Shown here one piece after another: positions 20,275-29,686 of a DNA stretch of 64,000 bases (positions are counted from its first letter, which is position 1; every line of letters starts with the position of its first letter). This DNA is from Arsenophonus sp048493715 (lineage in GTDB: Bacteria > Pseudomonadota > Gammaproteobacteria > Enterobacterales > Enterobacteriaceae). Both the position numbers and the translations under genes were made by a program. The stretch is from positions 16,994 through 80,993 of the forward strand of contig JBGDCZ010000007.1 of the NCBI GenBank assembly GCA_048493715.1, read 5' to 3'. Under the pieces are notes generated by a model. That model made no database searches and was not told the origin of the DNA. It worked only from the letters and a program-made list of their open reading frames with translations.

Positions 20275-20997
20275 ATGTGTTGGATCCGTTTGACATCATT
20301 TATTGTTTTATCATTATTTCTGCATGCTGCGTTAGCGGTATCTTTGTTTTTATTACAGCCTGTATCATCAGCTTCGCAAGTTGAACCTATGTCGATAGCA
20401 ATGGTAACACTTGCTGCACCTAGTAATATTGCTGAGCCGGTGAATGTTGCTGTGAGTGAGTCAGAAACAGTTATCGAGCCTAAATCAGAATCTGACGTTG
20501 AAGCTAAAATTGCGTTACCTGTAAAAAAGAAGGTTATCCATAAAAAGCCAATTGTTAAACAAAATCCTAAACCTAAACAGTTAGTAGAACACCGTATTAA
20601 ACAGAAATCTAGTGGCGATGAGTCAAATCAACAGCAAACTAATGTTGCTAGTCAATTAACCAGTGATAATAGTATTGATATTAATAACAATCAGCAGTCT
20701 AGCCTAGTGAATTCATCAACCATGGCAATACATGGTCCTAAGGCTTTGAGAATCCAACATCCAAATTACCCTGATCGAGCGCGTAAACTAGGCAAAGAAG
20801 GTTATGTTAATGTTCTGTATGATATTGATGAAAATGGTAGAGTTATTAATCTGGAAGTGGTCGATTCATCACCCAGAGGTATGTTCGAACGTGAAGTTAA
20901 GCGTGCAATGAATCGTTGGTATTATGAAAAAATTCCGGCTAAGGGATTAAAAAAGACATTTTTATTTAAAATTGATGGTTCAATTAATCTTTCTTAA
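20275..20997 (+). CDS. tonB: TonB energy-transducing protein
   Basis: Couples ExbBD proton-motive force to outer-membrane transporters. From ATG 20275 the protein has 240 residues (E. coli 239); an in-frame TTG lies at 20269. There is one N-terminal signal-anchor helix (about residues 6-28), then a periplasmic spacer with Glu/Pro and Lys/Pro character (VIEPKSESD, KKKVIHKKP, NPKPKQ), which is less proline-rich than in E. coli, and a C-terminal domain with the HPNYPDRARKLGKEGYV (YP) motif and FEREVKRAMNRWYYE. Its presence implies uptake of iron or cobalamin through TonB-dependent receptors encoded elsewhere. Confidence 0.93.
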   Translation: MCWIRLTSFIVLSLFLHAALAVSLFLLQPVSSASQVEPMSIAMVTLAAPSNIAEPVNVAVSESETVIEPKSESDVEAKIALPVKKKVIHKKPIVKQNPKPKQLVEHRIKQKSSGDESNQQQTNVASQLTSDNSIDINNNQQSSLVNSSTMAIHGPKALRIQHPNYPDRARKLGKEGYVNVLYDIDENGRVINLEVVDSSPRGMFEREVKRAMNRWYYEKIPAKGLKKTFLFKIDGSINLS

Positions 20998-21008
20998 ATA
21001 GGCTGTAT

Positions 21009-21032
21009 AAAGGCCAGTTAATTGGCCTTTTG
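21009..21032. terminator. bidirectional terminator between tonB and yciA
   Basis: An 8-base G-C-containing stem (AAAGGCCA, 21009-21016, with TGGCCTTT, 21023-21030) with a six-base loop sits 12 bases after the tonB stop and 19 bases after the yciA stop on the other strand, with a short T run. Confidence 0.75.
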
Positions 21033-21050
21033 GTATTTAATCAAAATAGC

Positions 21051-21487
21051 TCAATTAGAGCAGCTATTGTCGCTGTTAGATAATTGATAATGGCGTTTTT
21101 CTTCAGGCAGACAACGGGGCGAATTATCCTCATTAACAGCAACATAAGTGAATATAGCTTCTGTCGCTCGATAGCGTTGGCCTACCGGTTCACTAGCAAC
21201 TTTTTTGATCCAGACTTCAATATTAATGGTAATAGAAGTATTACCTGTCTTAATACATTGGGCATAACAACATACCACATCGCCGACTGAAACCGGTTTT
21301 TGGAAAGTGATGCCGTTGACAGCGGCAGTAACAACACGACCAAGTGCAATTTCTTTTGCAAGAATTGCTCCGCCCATGTCCATTTGCGACATTAGCCAAC
21401 CACCTAATATATTACCGTTAGCATTTGTATCGGCGGGCATAGCTAAGTACGGAGAACTAATTCGCCTTTTGGTAATTGTTGGGTCAT
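21051..21487 (-). pseudogene. yciA: yciA, acyl-CoA thioesterase with one-base frameshift near the start
   Basis: YciA is a hot-dog-fold acyl-CoA thioesterase. From ATG 21487 the sequence reads MTQQLPKGELVLRT and then stops at TAG; one T is missing compared with the codons for LA in LVLRTLAMPADTNANG. After the lesion the rest is open (21440 to 21051, 129 codons) and highly conserved through MPADTNANGNILGGWLMSQMD and the C-terminus. Translation from the internal ATG at 21440 would lose the first 18 residues, including the first strand, and that ATG has no ribosome site. It may be newly inactivated or, less likely, a sequencing error. Confidence 0.75.
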
Positions 21488-21555
21488 GAAAAATTTACTT
21501 TTGTTATTGGCAAAAATATACCAGCTAGTAGCAGGTATCCATTATTATTATTTGA

Positions 21556-22092
21556 TTACTTTTGTTCTTTGGCAAGATGTTTACAGATATACACCATGCT
21601 AAGTATTGCAAATATTAGCGTAACTACGGTCAAACCAAAAACTTTAAAATTAACCCAGACGTCCTGAGGTAACCAAAAGGCAACATAAATATTGACCAGT
21701 GCGCAGATGGCAAAAAAGATTGCCCACGATAGATTTAATTTGTTCCAAACTTCATTGGCTAAATGGATCTCTTTACCCAACATTCTTTGGATTAAAGGTT
21801 TTTGGGTAAAAAACTGACTGACTAATAGTGCCAATGAAAAAATAGCGTAGATAACAGTTACTTTCCACTTAATAAAAAGATCACTATGGAAAATTAACGT
21901 CAATCCACCAAAAATTATCACGATCACCAAAGTAATTAACGAACTTTTCTCGATTTTTTTATAGATGAGATAGATAGCCAGCATAGATAATGCAGTTGTA
22001 ATCATTAGGGCGCCAGATGCGTAAAAAATATCTACTTTTTTATATACAATAAAGAAAACGATAAGAGGAATAAAATCTAATAGCTGTCTCAT
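21556..22092 (-). CDS. yciB: YciB, inner-membrane septation protein A
   Basis: Inner-membrane protein of the YciB/IspA family linked to cell-envelope integrity and division. At 178 residues it equals E. coli YciB (179) with about five membrane segments. Conserved motifs include LDFIPLIVFF at the start, KWKVTVIYA, KPLIQRMLGKE and IAFWL-like AFWLPQDVWVNFKVFGLT. It lies between yciA and yciC as in E. coli. Confidence 0.95.
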   Translation of the reverse strand: MRQLLDFIPLIVFFIVYKKVDIFYASGALMITTALSMLAIYLIYKKIEKSSLITLVIVIIFGGLTLIFHSDLFIKWKVTVIYAIFSLALLVSQFFTQKPLIQRMLGKEIHLANEVWNKLNLSWAIFFAICALVNIYVAFWLPQDVWVNFKVFGLTVVTLIFAILSMVYICKHLAKEQK

Positions 22093-22378
22093 AAGGGCGC
22101 TTGTCCTGATCCTTTGCGAGTAAATATGAATTTTCTATAATTATTTGATTTATAAATTATAAAATATCATATTGCCGATTTATTTTATATTATATTACCT
22201 TATTTGATAAAATGTTACACGGTTAACAGGTATAAATTTTTATCAACGAAATTATCTTTTAATCAATAAAACTAATGAATAAACAGATAGCGTGATTAGC
22301 GTTTATTGTTTGTAAAATGAAATTTGAGCGAGAATATTGATTCGGCGATAGGTTATTAATGGTTTATGTTGAAAATAA
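22093..22378. other. spacer between yciC and yciB
   Basis: Together with the following terminator this makes 336 bases without a gene. A+T-rich, presumed to hold the yciB promoter. Confidence 0.45.
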
Positions 22379-22418
22379 AATTTTACCACGGTATCTAATT
22401 GCAAAGAATAACCGTGGC
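22379..22418 (-). terminator. yciC terminator
   Basis: On the minus strand, CCACGGT (pairing 22411-22417 with 22386-22392) encloses an 18-base loop and is followed by AAAATTTTATTTT; it starts 12 bases after the yciC stop. Confidence 0.6.
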
Positions 22419-22428
22419 TTTTATCGGC

Positions 22429-23184
22429 TTAATTTGTCGTTTTGCCAGCTAGCATGTAGAGGCGGAAAAAATAAATCAATATGAAAGAGGTAAGTAAGTT
22501 ATTTAGGGTAAAAGAAATAATGTTATTCACCATACCCGGTAAAAAACGAAATTGTCCAAGTAACATAGTAAGTAACATTTGTAACACTAGCCAAAGCAAT
22601 AACATCGATAAAATCAACCACCAATGACGAAAGGCTATTTTCCAGCTTTGATTAATGGATCCCAGTGGCATAATGTTTTTGGCGGTAATTAAAATGACCG
22701 GCGATAATGAAAAACCAATCGCTAAAATGATCCCTGGCAAGATGAACAACATAAAACCAAAATAAATCATAATAGTGCAAACAACTAACAGGATTAACAT
22801 ACTTGGTAAGATACGTAATGAGAGTGCAAAAGCTTGTAATGCACTAATGTTATTGCCGGTACTAAGTTCAGATAGATAAGTAAGCACTGATGAAACTAAT
22901 AATATTGATCCGATAAAAACCGCTGTCAGTGACAGTAATGATACTCGCATCATTATGGCTTTTTCCTCATCAGACAGTTGACTTGCCCAGGTTAAAAGTG
23001 AGGTTGAGTCATTTTGTCCATTGAGAGTTTTAATAATTGTTACCATTTCATCAATCGGAACCAGGAAATAATAAAGTATCAGGCTAACGGTGGCTGAAAT
23101 GAATGACAGGATAAAAAGGCCGCTCAGCTGATTTTTTAAAAAATTAAAGCTATCACTGATAAGTGAGTTGGCCGTAATGGACAT
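22429..23184 (-). CDS. yciC: YciC, UPF0259 inner-membrane protein
   Basis: Inner-membrane protein of unknown biochemical role. 251 residues against 247 in E. coli. It begins MSITANSLISDSFNFLKNQ and has about six membrane segments; the end FILIYFFRLYMLAGK is conserved. A GGAG site lies seven bases before the ATG. Similarity to E. coli is moderate but runs the full length. Synteny with yciA-yciB supports the assignment. Confidence 0.92.
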   Translation of the reverse strand: MSITANSLISDSFNFLKNQLSGLFILSFISATVSLILYYFLVPIDEMVTIIKTLNGQNDSTSLLTWASQLSDEEKAIMMRVSLLSLTAVFIGSILLVSSVLTYLSELSTGNNISALQAFALSLRILPSMLILLVVCTIMIYFGFMLFILPGIILAIGFSLSPVILITAKNIMPLGSINQSWKIAFRHWWLILSMLLLWLVLQMLLTMLLGQFRFLPGMVNNIISFTLNNLLTSFILIYFFRLYMLAGKTTN

Positions 23185-23485
23185 GAAAACTGCTCCTATA
23201 ACTGGTTTTTATCATCACGTTTTAGTTGTATATTGTAACTGACCATGAAGAGAGCGTATAGCTTTTCTATGGTAAAGCCATTGCTATATCAGTAAATTTT
23301 GTGGTTATTCTATAAGTAAGGATAATATACTAAAAATAGGGTTATATTATAGTGATTTTGGCTATAAAAATATAATTGTTTATTTTGCTAATCTAATTGG
23401 ATATTAATGTATTTTATTAACCATTTGGTGATAAAAAGTTATTATTTATTGTCACAAAATAAGATAAATTGAGGGGCGATTGGAG
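23185..23485. other. spacer at the position of ompW and yciEFG
   Basis: 301 bases, A+T-rich, upstream of yciC. The E. coli genes ompW, yciE, yciF and yciG found nearby are not seen. Confidence 0.45.
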
Positions 23486-23800
23486 TTAGATTATTTTCAT
23501 CGAATTAATGACTGTCTGCACACCTGCTACATTCTGGGCTACTTGAATTGCACGTTGTGCGTCGGCACGTGAACTGACAAAACCACTCAATTGCACCCGG
23601 CCTTTAAAGGTTTCAACATTGATTTGTGTTGATTTCAAGTTTTTTTCTGCCAATAAAGCTACCTTTACTTTGGTTGTAATAACCGTATCATCGATATATC
23701 CACCAGTTCCTTCTGTTTTTGCTGTCGGAGCACAAGCAGAAAGGAATAATGCCATAAATAGCACGGTACATAGCGCAGTCATTGATTTAAGATATTTCAT
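23486..23800 (-). CDS. BON-domain lipoprotein
   Basis: Small exported lipoprotein related to OsmY/DolP. The signal peptide (residues 1-22) ends in a lipobox FLSAC with Cys23; residue +2 is Ala, so outer-membrane sorting is expected. One BON domain covers about residues 38-104: DDTVITTKVKVALL, then NVETFKGRVQLSGFV and AQNVAGVQTVINSMKI. BON domains bind phospholipid membranes in DolP. At 104 residues it has a single BON repeat, whereas OsmY and DolP have two. It is the only extra gene between yciC and the trp relics. Exact ortholog not recognised. Confidence 0.85.
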   Translation of the reverse strand: MKYLKSMTALCTVLFMALFLSACAPTAKTEGTGGYIDDTVITTKVKVALLAEKNLKSTQINVETFKGRVQLSGFVSSRADAQRAIQVAQNVAGVQTVINSMKII

Positions 23801-24030
23801 TATTCAATTCTCCATAATATGAAAGTTATTTTTATTTATAGTATTATGAATGCTAAATAGGATTTTTATAGCACCCAATATATTGATTATTGATGAAATA
23901 TAAATAAATTACAAATGAATAGAAGGCATTAGTCGCGATTGGAAAATTACAATAGCTTAATAGAAGCGATAATTAGTAATTGCCAGGATAACCGGACTAT
24001 CTTCCATTTTGCTAGATAGACTGTAAATAG

Positions 24031-24787
24031 TTATTTTTGCGTAGCCATTTTCATCTGTAAAACAAATTGTTTTAATTTGGCGAGTAGTATATCGGATTGC
24101 GGATGATAAGTTTCAATTAATTTAACAATTGCTGAACCAGAAATTGCGCCAGCAACCCCATTTTTGATGGCCTCAGTAACTTGTGTTGGTTCAACTATAC
24201 CAAAACCTAAAAGTGGTGGGGCAGCAGGTAGATAACTTGGCGAGTAATTGGCTAACAAATTTTGGCTTTTTTTTTCGCTACCTGTTACTCCGGAACGAGA
24301 GAGTAAAGTAAGTATAGCCACGACCATATAACGCTATTTGATGTAAAAGTTCATCATCTGCATTAGGCGAGCAAATAAATATCGGTGCTATATTATGCCG
24401 CATAGCAGAGATGCGAAATGGCTGTGAGGCCGTCATTGGTACATCAGCAATTAAAACGGAATCAATGCCTGCTGTACTAAAAACTAAATTAGCGTAAACT
24501 AATAAGCCAATAGGAATCAAAGGGTGCTTTTTACGGATCTGTGCTAGTAGCTTAAAACATTGTGTCGGGGTGATGTTAGCATTTAGGGCGCATAAATTGG
24601 CTTTTTGAATAGTTGGCCCATCAGAAAACGGGACGCCGATTTCTAATGTATCTGTTTTTGCTTCAAGTAATGTATCAATAATTTTTAGTGAAATTTCCGC
24701 ATTTGGATCACCTAACGTAACAAATGGAACAAATGCTTCCTGATTTTTATCGTTTAAGGTCTAAAAAAGTTGCTCATAACGTTCCAT
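24031..24787 (-). pseudogene. trpA: trpA remnant, tryptophan synthase alpha
   Basis: From ATG 24787 it reads MERYEQLF and then TAG. Recognisable parts are EAFVPFVTLGDP, IPIGLLVYANLVF, SVLIADVPMTASQPFR, IAPIFICSPNADDELL and the glycine-rich GFGIVEPTQV and GAISGSAIV. In-frame pieces are lost (PLAD after FSD, about eight residues after VFS) and a frameshift follows YGRGYTY. The 98-codon 3' part remains open. Not functional. Confidence 0.9.
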
Positions 24788-24804
24788 TAGATCTCTCCCT
24801 TGGC

Positions 24805-25959
24805 TTATAAAATTTGGTGGACAGTAAAAATATCTTTATCACCACGCCCAGATAAATTGACAATAAATAGTTGTTCTTTTTCTGGCGCTGCTTTAATCCT
24901 TTTTAAGGCGCATGAGATGACTCTAAGGCCCGGAATAATGCGTTCTGCGGGGATAATTTTTAAATGCGGCTAAGGCTTCATCATCGGTAATCAAGACATA
25001 ATCAGCACGGCCAATACTATTTAAATAAAAATATGCTCTAGCCCGACTGAGGGAAAATCTAACCCAGAAGAAATTGAGTAAGACTCTTTTATTTGTCCTT
25101 CGTTGGTTTGCATTATGGCGGATTTCATACCAAAGTATATGCCAAGTCGGCCATGTTTTAACGGTGCGCTATGGGTGTTAGTATCAAATACCTAGACCAG
25201 CTGGTTCGACGCCAATTAAACTTACGTTTTGGTGTTTAAAAGCCGTGAATAAGCCAATAGCGTTAAAGCCACCGCCAACACAAGCGATTATAGCATCTGG
25301 TAACCGGCCCTCTCTGACTAAAATTTGAACTTTAGCTTCATCACCGATCATCCGCTGAAACTCTCTCACTATTGTTGATAGGGATGTGGGCCAGCAGCTG
25401 TACCCAGTAGTGTGCCTGACTATAACTGTCGGACCAGTCTCTCAATGCTTCAATTACAGGCATCTTTTAAGGTCGCTAAGCCATGATTTACAGCCCAATA
25501 AATGCATACGGAATACATTCGGTGATTGACGTTGGAAATCTTTTTCACCCACATATAGATACGACATTTTAGCCCTAATAATGCACAGGCTAGAGCTGTG
25601 GCGACACCATGTTGACCAGCTCCAGTTTCAGCGATAATTTTAGTTTTCCCCATACGCTTTGCTAATAAAGCCTGGTCTAACACTTGATTCGGTTTATGTG
25701 CTCCACCATGCAATAGATCTTCGATCTTCTCGTTTTAGATAAAGCTTCTCTTTAGTTTCGATGGTTAAATTACTACACAGAGTTAAGGCTGTCGGGCGAC
25801 CAGCGTAGTTTTATAATAGATCGTGAAATTGCTTTTCAAACTCATTATCTTGCTGTGCTTCGATAAAAGCATACTCTAGTTCGTTAAGTGCCAGAATAAG
25901 AATTTCGGGCATATATTTTGGCCACCAAATTGGCCAAAATAGAGATTTAATTTATTCAT
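24805..25959 (-). pseudogene. trpB: trpB remnant, tryptophan synthase beta
   Basis: From ATG 25959: MNKLNLYFGQFGGQNMPEIL and then a stop after about 47 codons in FHDLL. Other frames carry HGGAHKPNQVLDQALL (with the PLP lysine motif), MGKTKIIAETGAGQHGVATALA, FQRMIGDEAKVQIL, PDAIIACVGGGFNAIG and finally NLSGRGDKDIFTVHQIL. At least six stops or frameshifts break it. It starts 55 bases after the trpCF end and ends 18 bases before trpA, so the operon order is unchanged. Confidence 0.92.
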
Positions 25960-26013
25960 TGTTTTATTCCGTTAATCTGCTCGTTGAATAATCAGCTTTG
26001 ATTGTTAAGCTTA

Positions 26014-26720
26014 TTAATAGTTTAGTAGTTTTTCAAAGATAAGCTGTAACTGATGGTCACTTTTTATACCCGGTTGGTGTTCAGCGCCAGAGTTGAAATC
26101 CAAACCGAGACACCCAAGCGCAGCGGCTTGTTGGCAATTGTCGGCATTTAGGCCACCGGCTAACATAATTTGATCAAGATGATCTGACGGTAACTTGGAC
26201 CAATCAAAGGTTTTTCCTGTGTCACCTTCACCGATCAAGTAAATAACGATCGATGTGTTTTGCGCAGAAACAAGGTGGTGATTTGGTCATGTTTACCGCT
26301 TGCCATATTTGACAATCCACTGGAATAAAGAACGAAGTTGTTGAATGTCAGCTGCTATTTTATGGCCATGTAACTGGACGGCAAATAAGGCTAATTGATG
26401 ACTAATTTCAGCAATTAATGAGTTAGCTTGATGCTGAAAAACGCCAGTATAGTTAAGAAGAGCCGCGACTATAATAGTTTTTGCTTGCTCAGGGGTTACT
26501 TTTAGTGGTGATTTTGTTTGTAAAGATCAAGCCGCCATAAACCGCCCTGACTTGATAAACGCTTTGTGCATCTTGTGGGCGAGCACCGATATTGCAGTTG
26601 CATAATTTCGATAATCTTTAGCAGCTTGCACCGGGTCAAAGTGATGACGGATAATCCCTTTCGATGGCTATAAAAAAACCGCATCATGGCGAGTCTTGTT
26701 CTGGTGTTGTGTTATTTATT
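26014..26720 (-). pseudogene. trpC: trpCF remnant with large internal deletion
   Basis: The bifunctional indole-3-glycerol-phosphate synthase/PRA isomerase gene is reduced to about half. The upstream part has PSKGIIRHHFDP and NYATAISVL from the TrpC N-terminus; this passes directly into TrpF sequence (PEQAKTIIVAALLNYTGVF, FAVQLHGH), so most of the TrpC barrel is deleted. The last 74 codons (26238-26014) are open: GLNADNCQQAAALGCLGLDF and QPGIKSD. Several stops occur between. trpD and trpE are not recognisable upstream; the 5' limit given is approximate. Confidence 0.85.
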
Positions 26721-26949
26721 CACGCACAGGAAGAAATCGCCCAGTTAAGGAAGTTTTGCCACCAACGGATTTTGGCGATGATAAAAAATACCAATGTTAT
26801 TTCTGTTCTTCCTCGCAATGTGTCATGATAAATTGGCTATATTGCCAACACCGTCCTAGTAAAATAGATCAGTCGGATTGTATCAAGTGATTTATGCCAT
26901 ACTATGAATTTTTTCTCTCATAGCCAACAGTAAATAAGAGGGTAAAATT

Positions 26950-27799
26950 TTGGCACAAGACAATGAAAGACTGTCTGTTATTTATGATTTGCATAGTCAT
27001 ACTAGCGCTTCTGATGACTAGCTCCCACCAACAGAGTTAGTTGATAGAGCAATATTAATGGGAATCAATGTATTAGCGATTACTGATCATGATACCATTA
27101 ATGGTATTTTACCGGCAAAACAGTATATTAAGGAAAAAAATTTACCGCTAACACTAGTTGCAGGTGTTGAAATTTCCACCATTTGCAACAGATTGAAATT
27201 TATATTGTCGGCCTGAATGTTAATGTAGATGCCAACTGTCTTAGACATTTACTTGAAATACAAACTGAACGACGTAATCGTCGTGGTCAAGAGATAAGCT
27301 ATAAATTCGCAAAAATTGGTATTCCTGCTGCCTGGGAACAGGCTAAAGCTTATGCAGCTGGAGGACAAGTAACACGTAGCCATTTTGCCCGATATATAAT
27401 GGATTATGCTTAACAAAAAAGTATTTGTCATGTTTTTGAAAAGTATTTGACACGAGGTAAAGCAGGTTATGTGCCGGCTAACTGGTGTAAGCTTGAAGAG
27501 GCAATTGAAGTTATTCATCAAGCGGGGGCGTTGCTTTTTTAGCACATCCTGGTCGCTATGATTTGTCGACAAATGGCAAAAAAGGTTAATTTTATATTTT
27601 AAACAGCAGTAAGGTGATGCAATTGAAGTGGCTCAATGTCAACAATCGCTTACTGAACGAAAAAATTTTAGTGAATTAGCTAGACTACATGATTTATATG
27701 CTTCGGTTGGTTCTGATTTCCATCGGCCCTTGCGCCTGGACTGAATTAGGCAGAAATCTTTGGCTACCCACAGATGTGATGCCTATTTGGCAAACGTAG
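26950..27799 (+). pseudogene. rnm: rnm (yciV/trpH) remnant, PHP-domain RNase AM
   Basis: PHP-domain 5'-3' exoribonuclease, linked in E. coli to maturation of rRNA 5' ends. From TTG 26950, with AGAGGG upstream, it reads VIYDLHSHTSASDD and then TAG. Later pieces are VLAITDHDT, AGVEIST, IVGLNVN, TERRNRRGQ, GYVPANWCKLEEAIEVIH, FLAHPGRYD, EVAQCQQS and VGSDFHRP, spread over three frames with at least five lesions. It is divergent from trpCF and lies before yciO as in E. coli. Confidence 0.9.
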
Positions 27800-27909
27800 T
27801 TATGAAAATAGGTATTATCGTTTAAATTTAAATATTATATAGTACTCGGTTTATTTGTATTGATAGCTTACTTTTTAAGTTTAATTAAATAAATATATAG
27901 AGATAATTC

Positions 27910-28500
27910 ATGGGACAATCTTTCCATATTCACCCACAAAATCCACAGCCTCGTTTAATTAGTCAATGTGTTGATATATTAAATAAAGGCGGTATTGCTG
28001 TTTACCCGACTGATTCTGGTTATGCCATCGGCTGTATGTTAGATAATAAAAACGCTCTTACACAGATTTGTCGCTTGCGACAATTGGATTCTCGACACAA
28101 TTTTACTTTGATGTGCCGTGATTTATCTGAGATAGCTGAATATGCCTATATAGACAATGCCGTATTTAGAATAATTAAAAATAGTACACCAGATCATTAC
28201 ACTTTTATTTTACGTGCAACAAAAGAAGTTCCGCGGCGAGTAATGAATAAAAAACGTAAGACAATCGGGGTACGTTTACCTAGTAATCCGATAGCTAGAG
28301 ATTTACTTAATGGAATTGGCGAACCTTTACTGTCAACCAGCTTGATATTGCCTGGCGATGATTTTGCCCAATCTTCAGCAGATGAGATTAAAAGTTTAAT
28401 TGGTGAGCAAGTTGATTTGATTATCAATGGCGGTTATTTAACTGAAAAACCGACCATTGTAGTTGATTTAACGGAGAGTGTTCCATACATCATTCGGTAG
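27910..28500 (+). CDS. yciO: YciO, Sua5/YciO/YrdC-family protein
   Basis: Cytoplasmic protein with the threonylcarbamoyl-AMP synthase (YrdC) fold; its role is less certain than that of TsaC. 196 residues against 206 in E. coli. Conserved: GGIAVYPTDSGYAIGC (nucleotide-binding start), ICRLRQLD, FTLMCRDL, TFILRATKEVPRR and KTIGVRLPSNPIA. The frame ends at TAG after VPYIIR, just where E. coli continues with REGVGDVKPF; downstream sequence suggests the last ten codons were cut off by a small lesion. The core fold should be unaffected. Confidence 0.92.
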   Translation: MGQSFHIHPQNPQPRLISQCVDILNKGGIAVYPTDSGYAIGCMLDNKNALTQICRLRQLDSRHNFTLMCRDLSEIAEYAYIDNAVFRIIKNSTPDHYTFILRATKEVPRRVMNKKRKTIGVRLPSNPIARDLLNGIGEPLLSTSLILPGDDFAQSSADEIKSLIGEQVDLIINGGYLTEKPTIVVDLTESVPYIIR

Positions 28501-28636
28501 CAACGGTTGTCCGACACCATTTGCGTGACAAAAGTACTTATCAGGGTAATGGAAAAGCTATGTATAATAATCACAGTTTATTTTTAGTTATTTTTATATT
28601 ATGACGCCTGTGAAGGTGGCACAAGAGGTTTACGCT

Positions 28637-29563
28637 ATGAGCGTTAAAAAACAGAAAAGTGAAAAGTTACAGAAAATACTTGCACGTTGTGGTTATGGAT
28701 CGCGCCGGGAAATAGAGGGTTTTATTCAAGCTGGCAGGATCAGTGTCGATGGTAAATTAGCGACTTTAGGTGATCGGATCGAGGTTAAAGCTACCACTAA
28801 AATTCGCTTAGATGGCCATCTTTTGAAAATCAAAGCAGCTGAGAAAACAATTTGTCGGATATTAGCTTATTATAAGCCGGAAGGTGAGTTATGTACTCAT
28901 CATGATCCAGAAGGTCGTCCAACTGTATTTGATCGCTTACCTAAATTAATCGGTTCTCGCTGGATTGCGGTAGGTCGTTTAGATGTAAATACTTGTGGTT
29001 TATTATTATTTACAACCGATGGTGAACTGGCTAATCGTTTGATGCATCCTCGTTATGAAGTTGAGCGTGAATATGCGGTTCGTGTATTTGGTGAAATTAA
29101 TGATGCTAAAATTCGTCAATTGACTAAAGGTGTTCAACTAGAAGATGGTGAAGCCAATTTTAAAAGCCTGATGTTTCGTGGCGGGGAAGGTATGAATCAA
29201 TGGTTTAATGTGACTTTGACCGAAGGCCGGAATCGTGAAGTAAGACGTTTATGGGAAGTGGTTGGTATACAAGTTAGCCGCTTGATCCGCGTTCGTTATG
29301 GTGATATTTTTTTACCAAAAGGGTTACCGAGAGGGGGATGGACGGAATTAGGTTTAGCGCAGATTAATTATTTGCGTCAACTGGTTGGTCTTACCGATGA
29401 AACAGCAAGTAAACTCTCAGTCGAGCAAGATAGGCGTCGTATTAAAGCAAATCAGATTCGTCGCGCCGTAAAACGGTATACACAAGTTTCTTCGCTGTGG
29501 GCAGCCAATAAACGTGCAACAGGAGCAGCTAAGGGACACAGTAAGCCTTCGCGTAAAAAATAA
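28637..29563 (+). CDS. rluB: 23S rRNA pseudouridine(2605) synthase
   Basis: Converts U2605 of 23S rRNA to pseudouridine. I start at ATG 28637 because AGAGG lies eight bases upstream and the sequence MSVKKQKSEKLQKILA aligns with E. coli; the upstream ATG at 28601 has no ribosome site. This gives 308 residues (E. coli 291). An S4 RNA-binding domain (about residues 9-68: SRREIEGFIQAGRISVDGK) precedes the RsuA-type catalytic domain with the aspartate in GRLDVNTCGLLLF. LTEGRNREVRRLWE and RLIRVRYGDI are conserved. The basic tail is longer than in E. coli. Confidence 0.95.
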   Translation: MSVKKQKSEKLQKILARCGYGSRREIEGFIQAGRISVDGKLATLGDRIEVKATTKIRLDGHLLKIKAAEKTICRILAYYKPEGELCTHHDPEGRPTVFDRLPKLIGSRWIAVGRLDVNTCGLLLFTTDGELANRLMHPRYEVEREYAVRVFGEINDAKIRQLTKGVQLEDGEANFKSLMFRGGEGMNQWFNVTLTEGRNREVRRLWEVVGIQVSRLIRVRYGDIFLPKGLPRGGWTELGLAQINYLRQLVGLTDETASKLSVEQDRRRIKANQIRRAVKRYTQVSSLWAANKRATGAAKGHSKPSRKK

Positions 29564-29686
29564 CCTAAATTTAAAATCAGTATTAGCATCAAATTTAGCT
29601 ACTTAATACTTGTTTAATAGATAAAAATAGTGCTATATAAATATTTTGAAAGTATTCTCACAATAGGCTACTTTATATTAGATTAA

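Noticed and set aside
26696..26890. 64-codon open frame on the plus strand as a gene or trp leader
   Set aside because: No similarity to known proteins, no ribosome site, no run of Trp codons; it overlaps the weak 5' end of the trpCF relic.
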